In this document: positions 44,329-52,213 of the stretch, piece after piece
How the letters are laid out: the number at the start of each line of letters is the position of its first letter
Numbering within the stretch: position 1 is the first letter of the stretch
NCBI GenBank assembly: GCA_034430595.1
Contig: DAOUEL010000012.1
Span: forward strand, 1-64,000
Reading direction: 5' to 3'
From: E44-bin32 sp034430595
GTDB lineage: Bacteria > Chloroflexota > Anaerolineae > Anaerolineales > E44-bin32
Length of the DNA stretch: 64,000 nucleotides
Program-made: the position numbers and the translations under genes
The notes under the pieces: model-generated
Told to the model about the DNA's origin: nothing
The model's input: only the letters and a program-made list of their open reading frames with translations
Database searches by the model: none

Positions 44329-44754
44329 TCAGCGTACCGTGATGTCTAACATGTAGGACCAGGCGCCTTTTTCGCCTCCATCCCAGGGCTGGCTGTACGT
44401 AAAGGTGACCTGTGTCCGGCCACCTTCCAGCGCCTTGAAGCTCCAACTCTGCGCCCCAGGAGCACCGGCCAATTCCGCCTCTGCGCGTCCGGCCGGTTCT
44501 TCATAGATCATCCCAGTCTGCTCCAGGGCCGCAGGATCGCTGATGACCGCGGGGTCCTCCCATTGAAAACCCGTGGTCGGATTGGAGCACAGCACGAGCT
44601 CGAACTGCTCTCCGGGAGCCAGTTCGATCGATCCGACTTGTCTGGCTTGAGCATAGAAATCATCACAGCTGACCTCGATGCGGGGATTCCCGCCTCCACA
44701 CGCGCCTAAAGCCAGCGCCAAACTTGCAAATGCATAAAACAGGTATTTCCTCAT
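44329..44754 (-). CDS. Chagasin-like (I42) cysteine-protease inhibitor lipoprotein
   Basis: The 141-residue precursor has a lipoprotein signal ending LALGAC. The mature domain has the three loops of chagasin inhibitors of papain-like proteases: NPTTGFQW (BC loop), GAPGAQSWSFKAL (DE region) and QPWDGGEKG (FG loop). The start ATG 44754 is chosen because GGAGG is 5 nt upstream; a codon 12 bp earlier also opens the frame. It may protect the cell against extracellular cysteine proteases. It converges on the glucoamylase gene. Confidence 0.88.
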   Translation of the reverse strand: MRKYLFYAFASLALALGACGGGNPRIEVSCDDFYAQARQVGSIELAPGEQFELVLCSNPTTGFQWEDPAVISDPAALEQTGMIYEEPAGRAEAELAGAPGAQSWSFKALEGGRTQVTFTYSQPWDGGEKGAWSYMLDITVR

Positions 44755-44890
44755 GACTGCCTCCAATAGATGGCGCGGATTATGACGATTCTCGCGCCGA
44801 TTTCATCCTCCTTAACGGATAGCAGGGGAAATTTGTTCCCGGTGGAATCCAGGCGATGTGGAATCCGCTCGAAGAGAGGCGAACTTACAG

Positions 44891-44920
44891 TTGATTCTAA
44901 GTTCCGTCTTCGCCTAGAAT
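44891..44920 (+). promoter_or_regulatory. Promoter of the methylmalonyl-CoA epimerase gene
   Basis: TTGATT (44891-44896) and TAGAAT (44915-44920) with an 18-bp spacer, 28 nt before ATG 44949. Confidence 0.6.
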
Positions 44921-44948
44921 AGGATATAAAGTAAGCTCCGGAGGACGG

Positions 44949-45491
44949 ATGTCGACCATCAAACGGATCAATCACATCGCACTTGTTGTCGATGACATCG
45001 AAGCCGCGCTGCATTTCTGGCGTGACACACTCCAGCTCAACCTCTCCCACGTCGAGGATGTGCCTGACCAGGAATCGATCGTCGCCTTCCTTCCGATCGC
45101 AGATATCGAAGTCGAGCTGGTAAAACCGACCTCCGATGAGAGCGGCATCGCCCGCTATCTCAATCGTCGCGGGCCAGGCATTCATCATATCTGCTTTGAG
45201 GTGGACGATATCGAATCATGCCTCGAGATCCTGCGCGAACGCGGGGTTGAACTGATCAACCCCGAGCCCGTTATTGGAACAGCGGGTAAGAAAATTGCTT
45301 TTCTACACCCGAACAGTACCCATGGAGTCTTAATCGAACTCTATGAGGTCACACCACAGGAACCTGCGATTCGCCTGGCCCGCGCGCGTGGTTTGGCTGA
45401 TCGAGCCATGAACCAGGGACAGGTCGTAGCGGCGGGCGTGCTTGGTTTTCTGCGTGGCCTGCGGACCGATGGTGATTCACCTCAGAACTGA
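44949..45491 (+). CDS. mce: Methylmalonyl-CoA epimerase
   Basis: The 180-residue VOC-fold enzyme converts (S)- to (R)-methylmalonyl-CoA, linking propionyl-CoA carboxylase with methylmalonyl-CoA mutase. Metal ligands are in INHIALVVDDIE, VELVKP, GIHHICFEVDDIE and LIELYEV. The catalytic core ends near residue 135; the extra 45-residue tail (ALVRARGLADRA-like helix and GVLGFLRGLR) is not usual. CGGAGG precedes the ATG. The gene is separate from the mutase operon but serves the same pathway. It ends 8 bp from the convergent YbaK gene. Confidence 0.94.
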   Translation: MSTIKRINHIALVVDDIEAALHFWRDTLQLNLSHVEDVPDQESIVAFLPIADIEVELVKPTSDESGIARYLNRRGPGIHHICFEVDDIESCLEILRERGVELINPEPVIGTAGKKIAFLHPNSTHGVLIELYEVTPQEPAIRLARARGLADRAMNQGQVVAAGVLGFLRGLRTDGDSPQN

Positions 45492-45499
45492 AATAAAGT

Positions 45500-45991
45500 T
45501 CAGGCCAGGGACACGATCTCCCCACCCGTGATGCGCACGAGCTCCTCCGGGACAAGCTGAAAGACAGCCCGCGGCGTGCCGGCCGCAGCCCAGATATTTT
45601 CATATCCCATCAGATCCTGATCGATAAAGGTTCGCAGCACTTGAAGATGACCGACCGGTGGAACACCACCGATGGCGAAGCCGGTTTTTTCACGCACTTC
45701 ATCGGCGGAGGCCATGCGCACCACTTCCCCTATCCGCTCTCCCAGCATTGCTTCATCAAGGCGGTTCGAACCGCTGACAATCGCCAGGATTGGTTGGCCG
45801 CTTGATTCAGTTACCAGGACGAGAGATTTCGCGATCTGACCCACCATGCAATTAACAGCCGCGGCAGCATCAGCCGCGGTGCGCGTACTCTGCGGCAGTT
45901 CTTGAACCTGGAGCCGAACGCCCTGCGTATCAAGCGCTTGCTGCACTCGACGGGCGCTGCTGCTGAGTTGAGAGGCGGAATCTGCCATCAT
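45500..45991 (-). CDS. YbaK/EbsC-type aminoacyl-tRNA deacylase-like protein
   Basis: The 163-residue protein has the YbaK fold markers: RTAADAAAAVNCMVGQIAKSLV (with the conserved Lys), ILAIVSGSNRLDE and the GFAIGGVPPVGH loop. Relatives remove mischarged amino acids from tRNA(Pro) or related tRNAs in trans. Which mischarged species it edits is unknown. AGGAGAACG precedes two adjacent ATG codons (45991 and 45988). It is transcribed alone and converges on the epimerase gene. Confidence 0.9.
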   Translation of the reverse strand: MMADSASQLSSSARRVQQALDTQGVRLQVQELPQSTRTAADAAAAVNCMVGQIAKSLVLVTESSGQPILAIVSGSNRLDEAMLGERIGEVVRMASADEVREKTGFAIGGVPPVGHLQVLRTFIDQDLMGYENIWAAAGTPRAVFQLVPEELVRITGGEIVSLA

Positions 45992-46059
45992 CGTTCTCCT
46001 GCTTGGACGGGCGATGTCGAATAGAGGGATGTGAAGTCTACACTGGGGGCGTTAACGCG

Positions 46060-46085
46060 CCAACCCCGCCGTGCGGCGGGGTTGG
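46060..46085. terminator. Hairpin downstream of the four-helix membrane protein gene
   Basis: A perfect 11-bp GC-rich stem (46060-46070 with 46075-46085) with loop GTGC, next to a GCGTTAACGC palindrome at 46049-46058. No T-tract, so terminator activity is probable only by position between two minus-strand genes. Confidence 0.5.
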
Positions 46086-46110
46086 GCTCATGGCCGGGAG
46101 GAGCCATTCC

Positions 46111-46575
46111 TTACAAATGTATTTGCACCGTCTCGGTCGCGCGCTCCGGGCTCTGTTCGAACCGCTCGGAGAGGATCTTGGTGACAATCCCCAGGCACGC
46201 CGTCAGCCCCATGCCGGCGGCCATCGCCGCGCTGCTGTACATCACAATCATCAGCGGAGAAACAAGTACAAACGAGAGCGGCGAGCCATACTCTTCGCCT
46301 AGACCGGGTGCGACCAGCGCCGTCATGATCGCAATCGGGGCGAAGAGTATGTACCCGACGTTTACCAGGATCCAGCCTGCGCTGTCCTCGAATATGTGAC
46401 GTACGGTCAGAAAGATCAACCCGCTCACCATGCCTGACAGGAACAAACCAATTCCCTCAGCGAGCAGGCTTAGACCGGAGGGCAGCCAATTGAAATGGAG
46501 TGCCATAAATCCCAGCCCCACGGCAGGCCAGGCCAGGCCGATCATCAATAATGCTCCACGCTTCGTCTTGTCCAT
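46111..46575 (-). CDS. Membrane protein of unknown function
   Basis: The 154-residue protein has four predicted helices (ALLMIGLAWPAVGLGFMAL, LLAEGIGLFLSGMVSGLIF, ILVNVGYILFAPIAIMTAL, VLVSPLMIVMYSSAAMAAG) and a charged C-terminal tail. I do not recognise a family. The start is ATG 46575 because CGGGAGG precedes it; a frame extension to 46593 would place that sequence inside the gene. It is divergent from the mutase gene at 46765 and has no informative operon partner. Confidence 0.7.
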   Translation of the reverse strand: MDKTKRGALLMIGLAWPAVGLGFMALHFNWLPSGLSLLAEGIGLFLSGMVSGLIFLTVRHIFEDSAGWILVNVGYILFAPIAIMTALVAPGLGEEYGSPLSFVLVSPLMIVMYSSAAMAAGMGLTACLGIVTKILSERFEQSPERATETVQIHL

Positions 46576-46720
46576 CTTATCCTCCCGGCGCATAGTTTTT
46601 TATTCTGCGCCCTTACCAATATGATTGTGCCACACCTTATAAAGCCTATGCACACTCTGTAAGCCATTTGCAAGCTTGGTCCTCAAGCCCGCCAGGACTC
46701 AAATCGACGTTGAATCTGCA

Positions 46721-46729
46721 TGCTATAAT
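46721..46729 (+). promoter_or_regulatory. Extended -10 promoter of the second acyl-CoA mutase gene
   Basis: TGC followed by a perfect TATAAT (46724-46729), 35 nt before the ATG. The -35 is weak, as is common with an extended -10. Confidence 0.6.
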
Positions 46730-46764
46730 CCTCGCGGTCCAACAAACGCCCCCGGGAGGAATGT

Positions 46765-48444
46765 ATGTTCGATGCCGAAATGCTGGCAGCGCTCCGTAAA
46801 GCCCTCGAGCAATGGGAAGAGACAACGCTTCAGCATACCTTGAGCCGCTTCCCAGAGCGGAGGGAGGCATTCATTACGACTTCCTCCGAACCGGTCAATC
46901 GACTTTATACTCCCCTCGACATCGAAAAGATGGATTATCTCACTGACCTCGGGCTGCCGGGCGAGTTCCCGTACACGCGCGGGGTTCACCCCACCCTCTA
47001 CCGCGGGCGGCCATGGACAAAGCGTATGTTCGCCGGGTTTGGAACGGCAGAGGAGACCAACCAACGCTTCAAATACCTGCTGGACCAGGGACAAACCGGC
47101 CTTTCGATCGCCTTCGATCTGCCGACCTTGATGGGCTATGACACCGATGCCCCGGAAGCGCTGGGCGAGTTCGGAAAGTGCGGCGTTGCTGTTTCTTCGC
47201 TGCAGGATATGGAGATCTTGCTTCAGGACATCCCGCTTGACAAGGTCTCCACCAGCATGACGATCAACTCTCCAGCTTCGGTCATCTGGGCGATGTATAT
47301 CGCAACGGCCGAGAAGCAGGGGGTCCGGCTTGACCAGCTGCGCGGGACAACCCAGAACGACATCTTGAAGGAATACATCGCACAGAAGGAGTACATCTTT
47401 CCACCCGAGCCATCGATGCGCCTGGTTATCGATACGATCGAATACGGCACAGAACAGCTCCCCCAGTGGAATACAATCTCCATCTCTGGCTACCACATTC
47501 GCGAGGCAGGATCGACTGCTGCCCAGGAGCTGGCCTTTACCCTTGCCGACGGACTGGAATATGTTCGCTGGTCGATCGAACGCGGCCTGGGTATCGATGA
47601 CTTTGCCCCGCGCTTATCCTTCTTTTTCAATGCTCACAATGATTTCTTCGAAGAAATTGGCAAATATCGTGCGGCTCGCCGAATCTGGGCACGCCAGATG
47701 CGCAACACCTTCGGCGCCAAGAATGAACGCTCCTGGCTGATGCGCTTCCACACGCAAACAGCCGGCGTCAGCCTGACTGCACAGCAGCCGGAAAACAACA
47801 TCGTCCGGGTCGCGATCCAGGCGCTCGCGGCGGTCCTGGGCGGCACGCAATCGCTGCACACAAACTCGATGGATGAAGCACTGGCATTGCCGTCGGAGCA
47901 TGCCGTTACGGTTGCGCTGCGTACTCAGCAGATCCTGGCCGAAGAATCGGGCGTGGCAAACACAGTGGACCCACTCGGCGGCTCCTATTTTGTTGAAGCC
48001 ATGACCAACCGGTTGGAAATGCAGGCGCTCGATTACCTGGGCAAGATCCAGGATCTGGGCGGCGTACTTCCGGCGATCGAAGTGGCCTTTTTCCAACGTG
48101 AGATCCTGGAGGCTGCCTACCGCTACCAGCGTGAGATTGACCAGGAAGAGCGATTTGTTGTGGGTGTTAACGCATTTCAGGATAACAAACCATTGAAGAT
48201 ACCTCTCCTGGAGATGGACCCACAAGGCTACGAACGCCAGGGAGCCCGCCTGGAAACATTGCGAGCGGAGCGCGACAACGGCTCCGTCGGCCAGGCGCTC
48301 GATCGCCTGCGCATCGCCTGCCAGGGCAGCGAGAACACGATGCCGTTCATCCTTGATGCGGTTCACAAATACGCGACCCTGGGCGAGATCATCAACGTGA
48401 TGCGTGAGGTATTTGGTACCTATCAAGAACCTTCCTGGCTGTGA
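46765..48444 (+). CDS. Acyl-CoA mutase large subunit, isobutyryl-CoA mutase type
   Basis: The 559-residue TIM-barrel protein is a paralogue of the mutase at 34844 and likewise lacks a B12-binding domain. It shares PYTRGVHPTLYRGR, ISISGYHIREAGSTA and HTQTAGVSLTAQQP. The two substrate-selecting positions differ: Phe89 (in KRMFAG) replaces the Tyr and Gln207 (in YIAQKEYIFPPEP) replaces the Arg of methylmalonyl-CoA mutase. Phe/Gln is the signature of isobutyryl-CoA mutase, which interconverts isobutyryl- and butyryl-CoA. This assignment is from known family chemistry and needs the small subunit, which is not in the window. GGGAGGA precedes the ATG. Confidence 0.88.
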   Translation: MFDAEMLAALRKALEQWEETTLQHTLSRFPERREAFITTSSEPVNRLYTPLDIEKMDYLTDLGLPGEFPYTRGVHPTLYRGRPWTKRMFAGFGTAEETNQRFKYLLDQGQTGLSIAFDLPTLMGYDTDAPEALGEFGKCGVAVSSLQDMEILLQDIPLDKVSTSMTINSPASVIWAMYIATAEKQGVRLDQLRGTTQNDILKEYIAQKEYIFPPEPSMRLVIDTIEYGTEQLPQWNTISISGYHIREAGSTAAQELAFTLADGLEYVRWSIERGLGIDDFAPRLSFFFNAHNDFFEEIGKYRAARRIWARQMRNTFGAKNERSWLMRFHTQTAGVSLTAQQPENNIVRVAIQALAAVLGGTQSLHTNSMDEALALPSEHAVTVALRTQQILAEESGVANTVDPLGGSYFVEAMTNRLEMQALDYLGKIQDLGGVLPAIEVAFFQREILEAAYRYQREIDQEERFVVGVNAFQDNKPLKIPLLEMDPQGYERQGARLETLRAERDNGSVGQALDRLRIACQGSENTMPFILDAVHKYATLGEIINVMREVFGTYQEPSWL

Positions 48445-48498
48445 TCACGGCCGGTTGATGGATACATCTATCAGGCAGGCCGAAATCCGGAGCTGAAT

Positions 48499-49560
48499 AT
48501 GCGAAAACAAACCAAGCTTTCCTTGATCATCATTGTTGCAGTGCTGCTGGGGGGATGCGGTTTACTGACGGGTACGAACCCCGACACCATCGCTACGTCG
48601 GTCGCCGCTACACTCACGGCCGGTGCGCCTCCGCCGGCATCGCCAACCAACACATCCCAGCCGGCACCAGCCGTAGGCACCGTTTCCGGACAGATTTGTT
48701 TCCCATCCGAGCCCCCTCTGCCCGAGATGACGCTCTATTTCCGGGATCCCGCCAATGAGCAGGTGATTTCCGTCCCTCATTCGGATGGAACGGGCCTCTA
48801 TTCAGCTCAGCTCACTGCAGGCACCTACGTCGCATATGCCTGGCGAAACGGGGACACGACACTCGGAGGTTCCTATTCGCAGGCTGTTCCCTGTGGTCTA
48901 AGCGTTAACTGCACAGATCACAACCTGCTCTCCTTTGTCGTCGAGCCCGGGGGATCCACAAACGGTATCGATATCTGTGATTGGTACGGTGCCCCGGGCG
49001 ACGTTCCGCTTCCCCCTGGAGCGCCCGCCCAGCCACTGCCTACGGCAACCGCCACCCCGCCTCCCGGCGGGATCTCGCTCAACTGTGATGGTACCTATCA
49101 GCGCATTCAAGTTGCGGATTATGGTGCGACGGGTAAGGTTGTTTCAGTCGACAGGTGGAATGGAAACCAGTGGGTCAACATCTGGAATACCTCCGGCGGG
49201 GATCCAAACCAGCAGCAGGTGACAGACGATTCGGGCCCCTATACCTTCGGTGGATGCCAGCAGCTGCTGGTCGTCAGCATCCGCCATTCCAATCCTCAGG
49301 TGACGCTCGATGTCAATATCTATGCCTGGAACGGATCCGGGTTGAATCAGGTCTATGCTGTGCAGGGGTATTATGGAGAGTGGAACGAGGTCGATAACCG
49401 ATCGATCTTCCGCAGCGCGAGCCAGCTCGGCACGGTCAGCGATGGACCGCTTCAACCCTGTGAGTGGACCACTCTCGAGCATACCTGGAATGGGGCGACT
49501 TTTACCCAGACCAACATGACAGTTGAATCGGTGCCAAATTGCACCGTGACAATGCCATAG
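48499..49560 (+). CDS. Lipoprotein of unknown function with ATSVAATLTA segment
   Basis: The 353-residue precursor has a type II signal (AVLLGGC). It is followed by TNPDTIATSVAATLTAG, a segment that also occurs in the lipoprotein at 12679, and a Pro/Thr-rich linker. A first beta-rich domain (about 62-155, GQICFPSEPPLPEMTLYFRD and SAQLTAGTYVAYAW) resembles carboxypeptidase-regulatory-like folds. A second linker (TATATPPPG) and a second beta-domain with paired cysteines follow to the end. Function is unknown; an extracellular binding role is likely. CGGAGC precedes the ATG. Confidence 0.75.
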   Translation: MRKQTKLSLIIIVAVLLGGCGLLTGTNPDTIATSVAATLTAGAPPPASPTNTSQPAPAVGTVSGQICFPSEPPLPEMTLYFRDPANEQVISVPHSDGTGLYSAQLTAGTYVAYAWRNGDTTLGGSYSQAVPCGLSVNCTDHNLLSFVVEPGGSTNGIDICDWYGAPGDVPLPPGAPAQPLPTATATPPPGGISLNCDGTYQRIQVADYGATGKVVSVDRWNGNQWVNIWNTSGGDPNQQQVTDDSGPYTFGGCQQLLVVSIRHSNPQVTLDVNIYAWNGSGLNQVYAVQGYYGEWNEVDNRSIFRSASQLGTVSDGPLQPCEWTTLEHTWNGATFTQTNMTVESVPNCTVTMP

Positions 49561-49595
49561 CGACTTTTCTAACTTCACGTTCCATGGTTCAAGAC

Positions 49596-49623
49596 ACAGG
49601 GCGCGAGGAATATCGCGCCCTGT
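49596..49623. terminator. Bidirectional hairpin between the lipoprotein and 78-residue protein genes
   Basis: A perfect 11-bp stem (49596-49606 with 49613-49623) with loop GGAATA lies between the convergent genes. T-tracts are weak. Confidence 0.7.
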
Positions 49624-49645
49624 TCTACGTGTTGCTTACAGGGAT

Positions 49646-49882
49646 CTATTTCACACCGAAATATCCCAGGGCTGTCTCCAGCAATTTTCCGGCTTGAAAG
49701 ACAAACGTCGCCCTTGCCGTTGGAGGCAAGCGATCGAGGAATTGTTCGATTTCCATTTCGGGCTCTACCATCGGTGACTGGGTACAGCTGCGCAGCCATT
49801 CGAGCGCGTTGCCCCGGTACGGATCCGGCAGCGCCCTCAAGCGTTCGACAATCGCAGCTCCGCCTACTCCATGCTCCCTCAT
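49646..49882 (-). CDS. Small protein of unknown function
   Basis: The 78-residue soluble protein reads MREHGVGGAAIVERLRALPDP at its start and ends in an alpha-helical stretch ending GKLLETALGYFGVK. I do not recognise a family. ATG 49882 is supported by a GGAGGAGAG site; the open frame continues upstream to 50251, but that part is antisense to the radical-SAM gene and lacks a start signal. Nothing suggests its role. Confidence 0.6.
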   Translation of the reverse strand: MREHGVGGAAIVERLRALPDPYRGNALEWLRSCTQSPMVEPEMEIEQFLDRLPPTARATFVFQAGKLLETALGYFGVK

Positions 49883-49976
49883 GTCTCTCTCCTCCAAGGA
49901 ATGGTCTTTGGTTCGCAGCACATTTAATGCAAGGTTCAGACCAGAGATCCGGGGGATGAGACGTGACACTGCCAGC

Positions 49977-50004
49977 TTGAGTCTTTGAAGGCCTCTGCTA
50001 TCAT
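49977..50004 (+). promoter_or_regulatory. Promoter of the radical-SAM gene (leaderless)
   Basis: TTGAGT (49977-49982) and TATCAT (49999-50004) with a 16-bp spacer and a TGC extension. The ATG at 50011 is 7 nt after the -10, exactly where transcription should begin, so the mRNA should have no leader. Confidence 0.65.
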
Positions 50005-50010
50005 CATGAC

Positions 50011-50916
50011 ATGCCAGAAGCAGCCTACCTGCAGTTGATCCGCAGTGGTGAACTCGAGCGGCGTACAGAGAGTGCGCGAGCCCGCGAAGCCGAATGCGAC
50101 TTATGCGCCCGCAGCTGCGGCGTGAACCGCGCTGAACGCACCGGAGCCTGTCACACCGGCACGCTGGCCCGGGTTGCCTCCTATGGGCCACATCATGGCG
50201 AGGAATTCCCGCTGCGCGGGCAGCGTGGATCGGGAACAATTTTCTTTTCATGGTGCAACTTACGTTGTATTTACTGCCAGAACCATGACATCAGCCAGAA
50301 CCCGGCCGGGCGTGAAATCCAGAGTGAAGAGCTGGCAGGGATTATGCTTGAACTGCAACGCTCCGGCTGCCATAACATCAACCTGGTCTCTCCATCACAT
50401 GTCGTGGCGGAGATTCTGGAAGCGCTCGTGATCGCCGCGGGTAAAGGCTTGCAGCTGCCGCTGGTCTACAACACCGGGGGATACGATTCGCTGAGCGCTC
50501 TGAGCTTGCTGGATGGAGTCGTGGATATCTATATGCCGGACATGAAATACAGTCAGCCTTCGATTGCACGGGGATATTCGAAGGTGCGGGATTACCCCCG
50601 GGTGAACCGGGCCGCGGTGAGCGAGATGCACCGCCAGGTCGGCGATCTGCAGCTGGACGAGCAGGGCCTGGCCGTCCGGGGGCTTCTGGTTCGCCACCTG
50701 ATTCTACCCGGCCGGTTGGCAGGCACACGTGAGATTATGCATTTCCTTGCATCGGAGATCTCAACCGATACCTATGTAAACATCATGGATCAATACCGGC
50801 CTGCGTTCCAGGCAGAGGCTCATGCTCAAATCAACCGCCGCCCGACTCCGGACGAATATGACGAGGCGCTTCAATGGGCGCGCGAGGTCGGGCTGCACCG
50901 CTTTGACCAGAGCTGA
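50011..50916 (+). CDS. Radical-SAM protein related to pyruvate formate-lyase activating enzymes (PflX group)
   Basis: The 301-residue protein has the radical-SAM cluster motif in FFSWCNLRCIYCQNHD (CxxxCxxC) near residue 87-95. It is preceded by a cysteine-rich N-terminus (CDLCARSCGVNR and GACHTG) that may bind a second iron-sulfur cluster. VDIYMPDMKY and LIRHLILPGR-like RHLILPG are found in COG1313 proteins. These resemble glycyl-radical activases, but their target is not known, and no glycyl-radical enzyme is in the window. It lacks a ribosome-binding site and has a promoter directly before the ATG. Confidence 0.87.
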   Translation: MPEAAYLQLIRSGELERRTESARAREAECDLCARSCGVNRAERTGACHTGTLARVASYGPHHGEEFPLRGQRGSGTIFFSWCNLRCIYCQNHDISQNPAGREIQSEELAGIMLELQRSGCHNINLVSPSHVVAEILEALVIAAGKGLQLPLVYNTGGYDSLSALSLLDGVVDIYMPDMKYSQPSIARGYSKVRDYPRVNRAAVSEMHRQVGDLQLDEQGLAVRGLLVRHLILPGRLAGTREIMHFLASEISTDTYVNIMDQYRPAFQAEAHAQINRRPTPDEYDEALQWAREVGLHRFDQS

Positions 50917-50965
50917 GGAGAGCTTTACCCGGGTGGCGACCCTATACCTCTTTGCAGATAGAAAC

Positions 50966-51000
50966 GAAAAGCGCCGGCGTCGTGACGCCGGCGCTTTTTC
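50966..51000. terminator. Bidirectional terminator between the radical-SAM and phosphofructokinase genes
   Basis: A perfect 14-bp stem (50967-50980 with 50985-50998) with loop CGTG has T-runs on both strands, so it can end transcription of both convergent genes. Confidence 0.93.
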
Positions 51001-51016
51001 GTAAGTGAAACCACGC

Positions 51017-52171
51017 TTAAGAGAGAAACATCGGCATACCTTCAACCCTGTGGATCTTCGGGCGGTAATTCTCGCGATCATACAATGCACCAACGTCGAC
51101 CCGCTTGACCCCCTCCCGGGTCAGGGTCAGCGGGACGTGTTTGTAAATTCCGCTGCGTAGGGCGACCATGCGGCCGGTCTCACCTTTTATAGCCAGGTCT
51201 GCCGCCATCGTCGCATAATTAAATGCGACCATCAAGTCGAGCGAGTCCGGGCTGCCAGATCGCATCAGGTAGGCTACCTGCTGGTAGATAATATTCTCAC
51301 CCGTTAGTTCCTTTATCAGATCCCCCAACACGGCCCCGACCCCACCCAGCTTCTTGTGCCCGTAAGCATCTGCCCGGCCGCTCAGCACCATCTCACCACC
51401 CTCCATGGTCGCGCCTTCCGAGATGGTCATCATGGCGTAATTGCTCGGATTGGTTTCCTTATCGGAGATCAACAGATGTGCCACACGCTCAGGGTCGAAG
51501 GGAACTTCGGAGATCAAGGCTCGATCGACACCTGCCAGGTAAGCCGCGACAAGCGAGGTTTCACCGCTGTAGCGGCCAAAGAGTTCGATGATTGCGACCC
51601 GCTCATGCGAGCCGGAGCTCGTCCGCAGGTTGTGGATAAAGCCGACGCTGCGCGTGACTGCGGTTGAGAAGCCAATGCAGTAGTCCGTTCCGAAGACGTC
51701 GTTATCCATCGTCTTTGGAATCGCGACGACCGGCACACCTTCATCATGCAGGCGTAGCGCGTAGGAGAGTGTATCATCTCCCCCAATTGGAATGAGCGCG
51801 TCCAGGCCGAGCTTCTCAATCACCTGCAGGACATGCGGTGTGAAATCCTGCACCTCGCCGTTTCCCGGTACCCCCTCTCCAGCAAGGAACTCGGGCACCC
51901 GTTCGGGTTTGACCTTGCTTGGGTTCGTCCGGGAAGTGTGCAGGAACGTGCCGCCGGTCCGATCGACTGTACGTACCCGTGCCGAATCCAGATCGATGGT
52001 ATTCGCTTCCACCGAGGCCGGATCATCTGGTTGACATTCGAGCAGGCCAGCCCAACCACGCCGAATCCCCAGCACTGTGTGCCCATCGTCTAGGACGCGA
52101 TTTACTACTGCTTTGATACACGGGTTCAGGCCAGGGACGTCACCGCCGCCAGTTAGAATTCCAATTTTCAT
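51017..52171 (-). CDS. 6-phosphofructokinase, PPi-dependent-type signature
   Basis: The 384-residue group A PFK phosphorylates fructose 6-phosphate. It starts MKIGILTGGGDVPGLNP at ATG 52171, preceded by AAAGGCGG; a frame extension to 52207 has no such site. The phosphoryl-donor residues are GGDD at 130-133 and Lys153 in PKTMDND. Asp instead of Gly after GGD and Lys in PKT are the known marks of pyrophosphate-dependent enzymes. The donor is therefore predicted as PPi, which would make the step reversible. It follows an ATP-type PFK by 42 bp. Confidence 0.9.
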   Translation of the reverse strand: MKIGILTGGGDVPGLNPCIKAVVNRVLDDGHTVLGIRRGWAGLLECQPDDPASVEANTIDLDSARVRTVDRTGGTFLHTSRTNPSKVKPERVPEFLAGEGVPGNGEVQDFTPHVLQVIEKLGLDALIPIGGDDTLSYALRLHDEGVPVVAIPKTMDNDVFGTDYCIGFSTAVTRSVGFIHNLRTSSGSHERVAIIELFGRYSGETSLVAAYLAGVDRALISEVPFDPERVAHLLISDKETNPSNYAMMTISEGATMEGGEMVLSGRADAYGHKKLGGVGAVLGDLIKELTGENIIYQQVAYLMRSGSPDSLDLMVAFNYATMAADLAIKGETGRMVALRSGIYKHVPLTLTREGVKRVDVGALYDRENYRPKIHRVEGMPMFLS

Positions 52172-52213
52172 CGAATCCGCCTTTGATGCAGAGAGTACAG
52201 GCTGCACACAGTT

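Noticed and set aside
34844..48444. Direct DNA repeat between the two mutase genes as a possible recombination or assembly duplicate
   Set aside because: Similarity is limited to conserved protein motifs and the genes differ throughout, including the substrate-site codons, so they are ordinary paralogues.
49883..50251. Upstream extension of the 78-residue minus-strand protein
   Set aside because: It is antisense to the radical-SAM gene, Arg/Cys-rich, and the strong ribosome-binding site marks the internal ATG at 49882.
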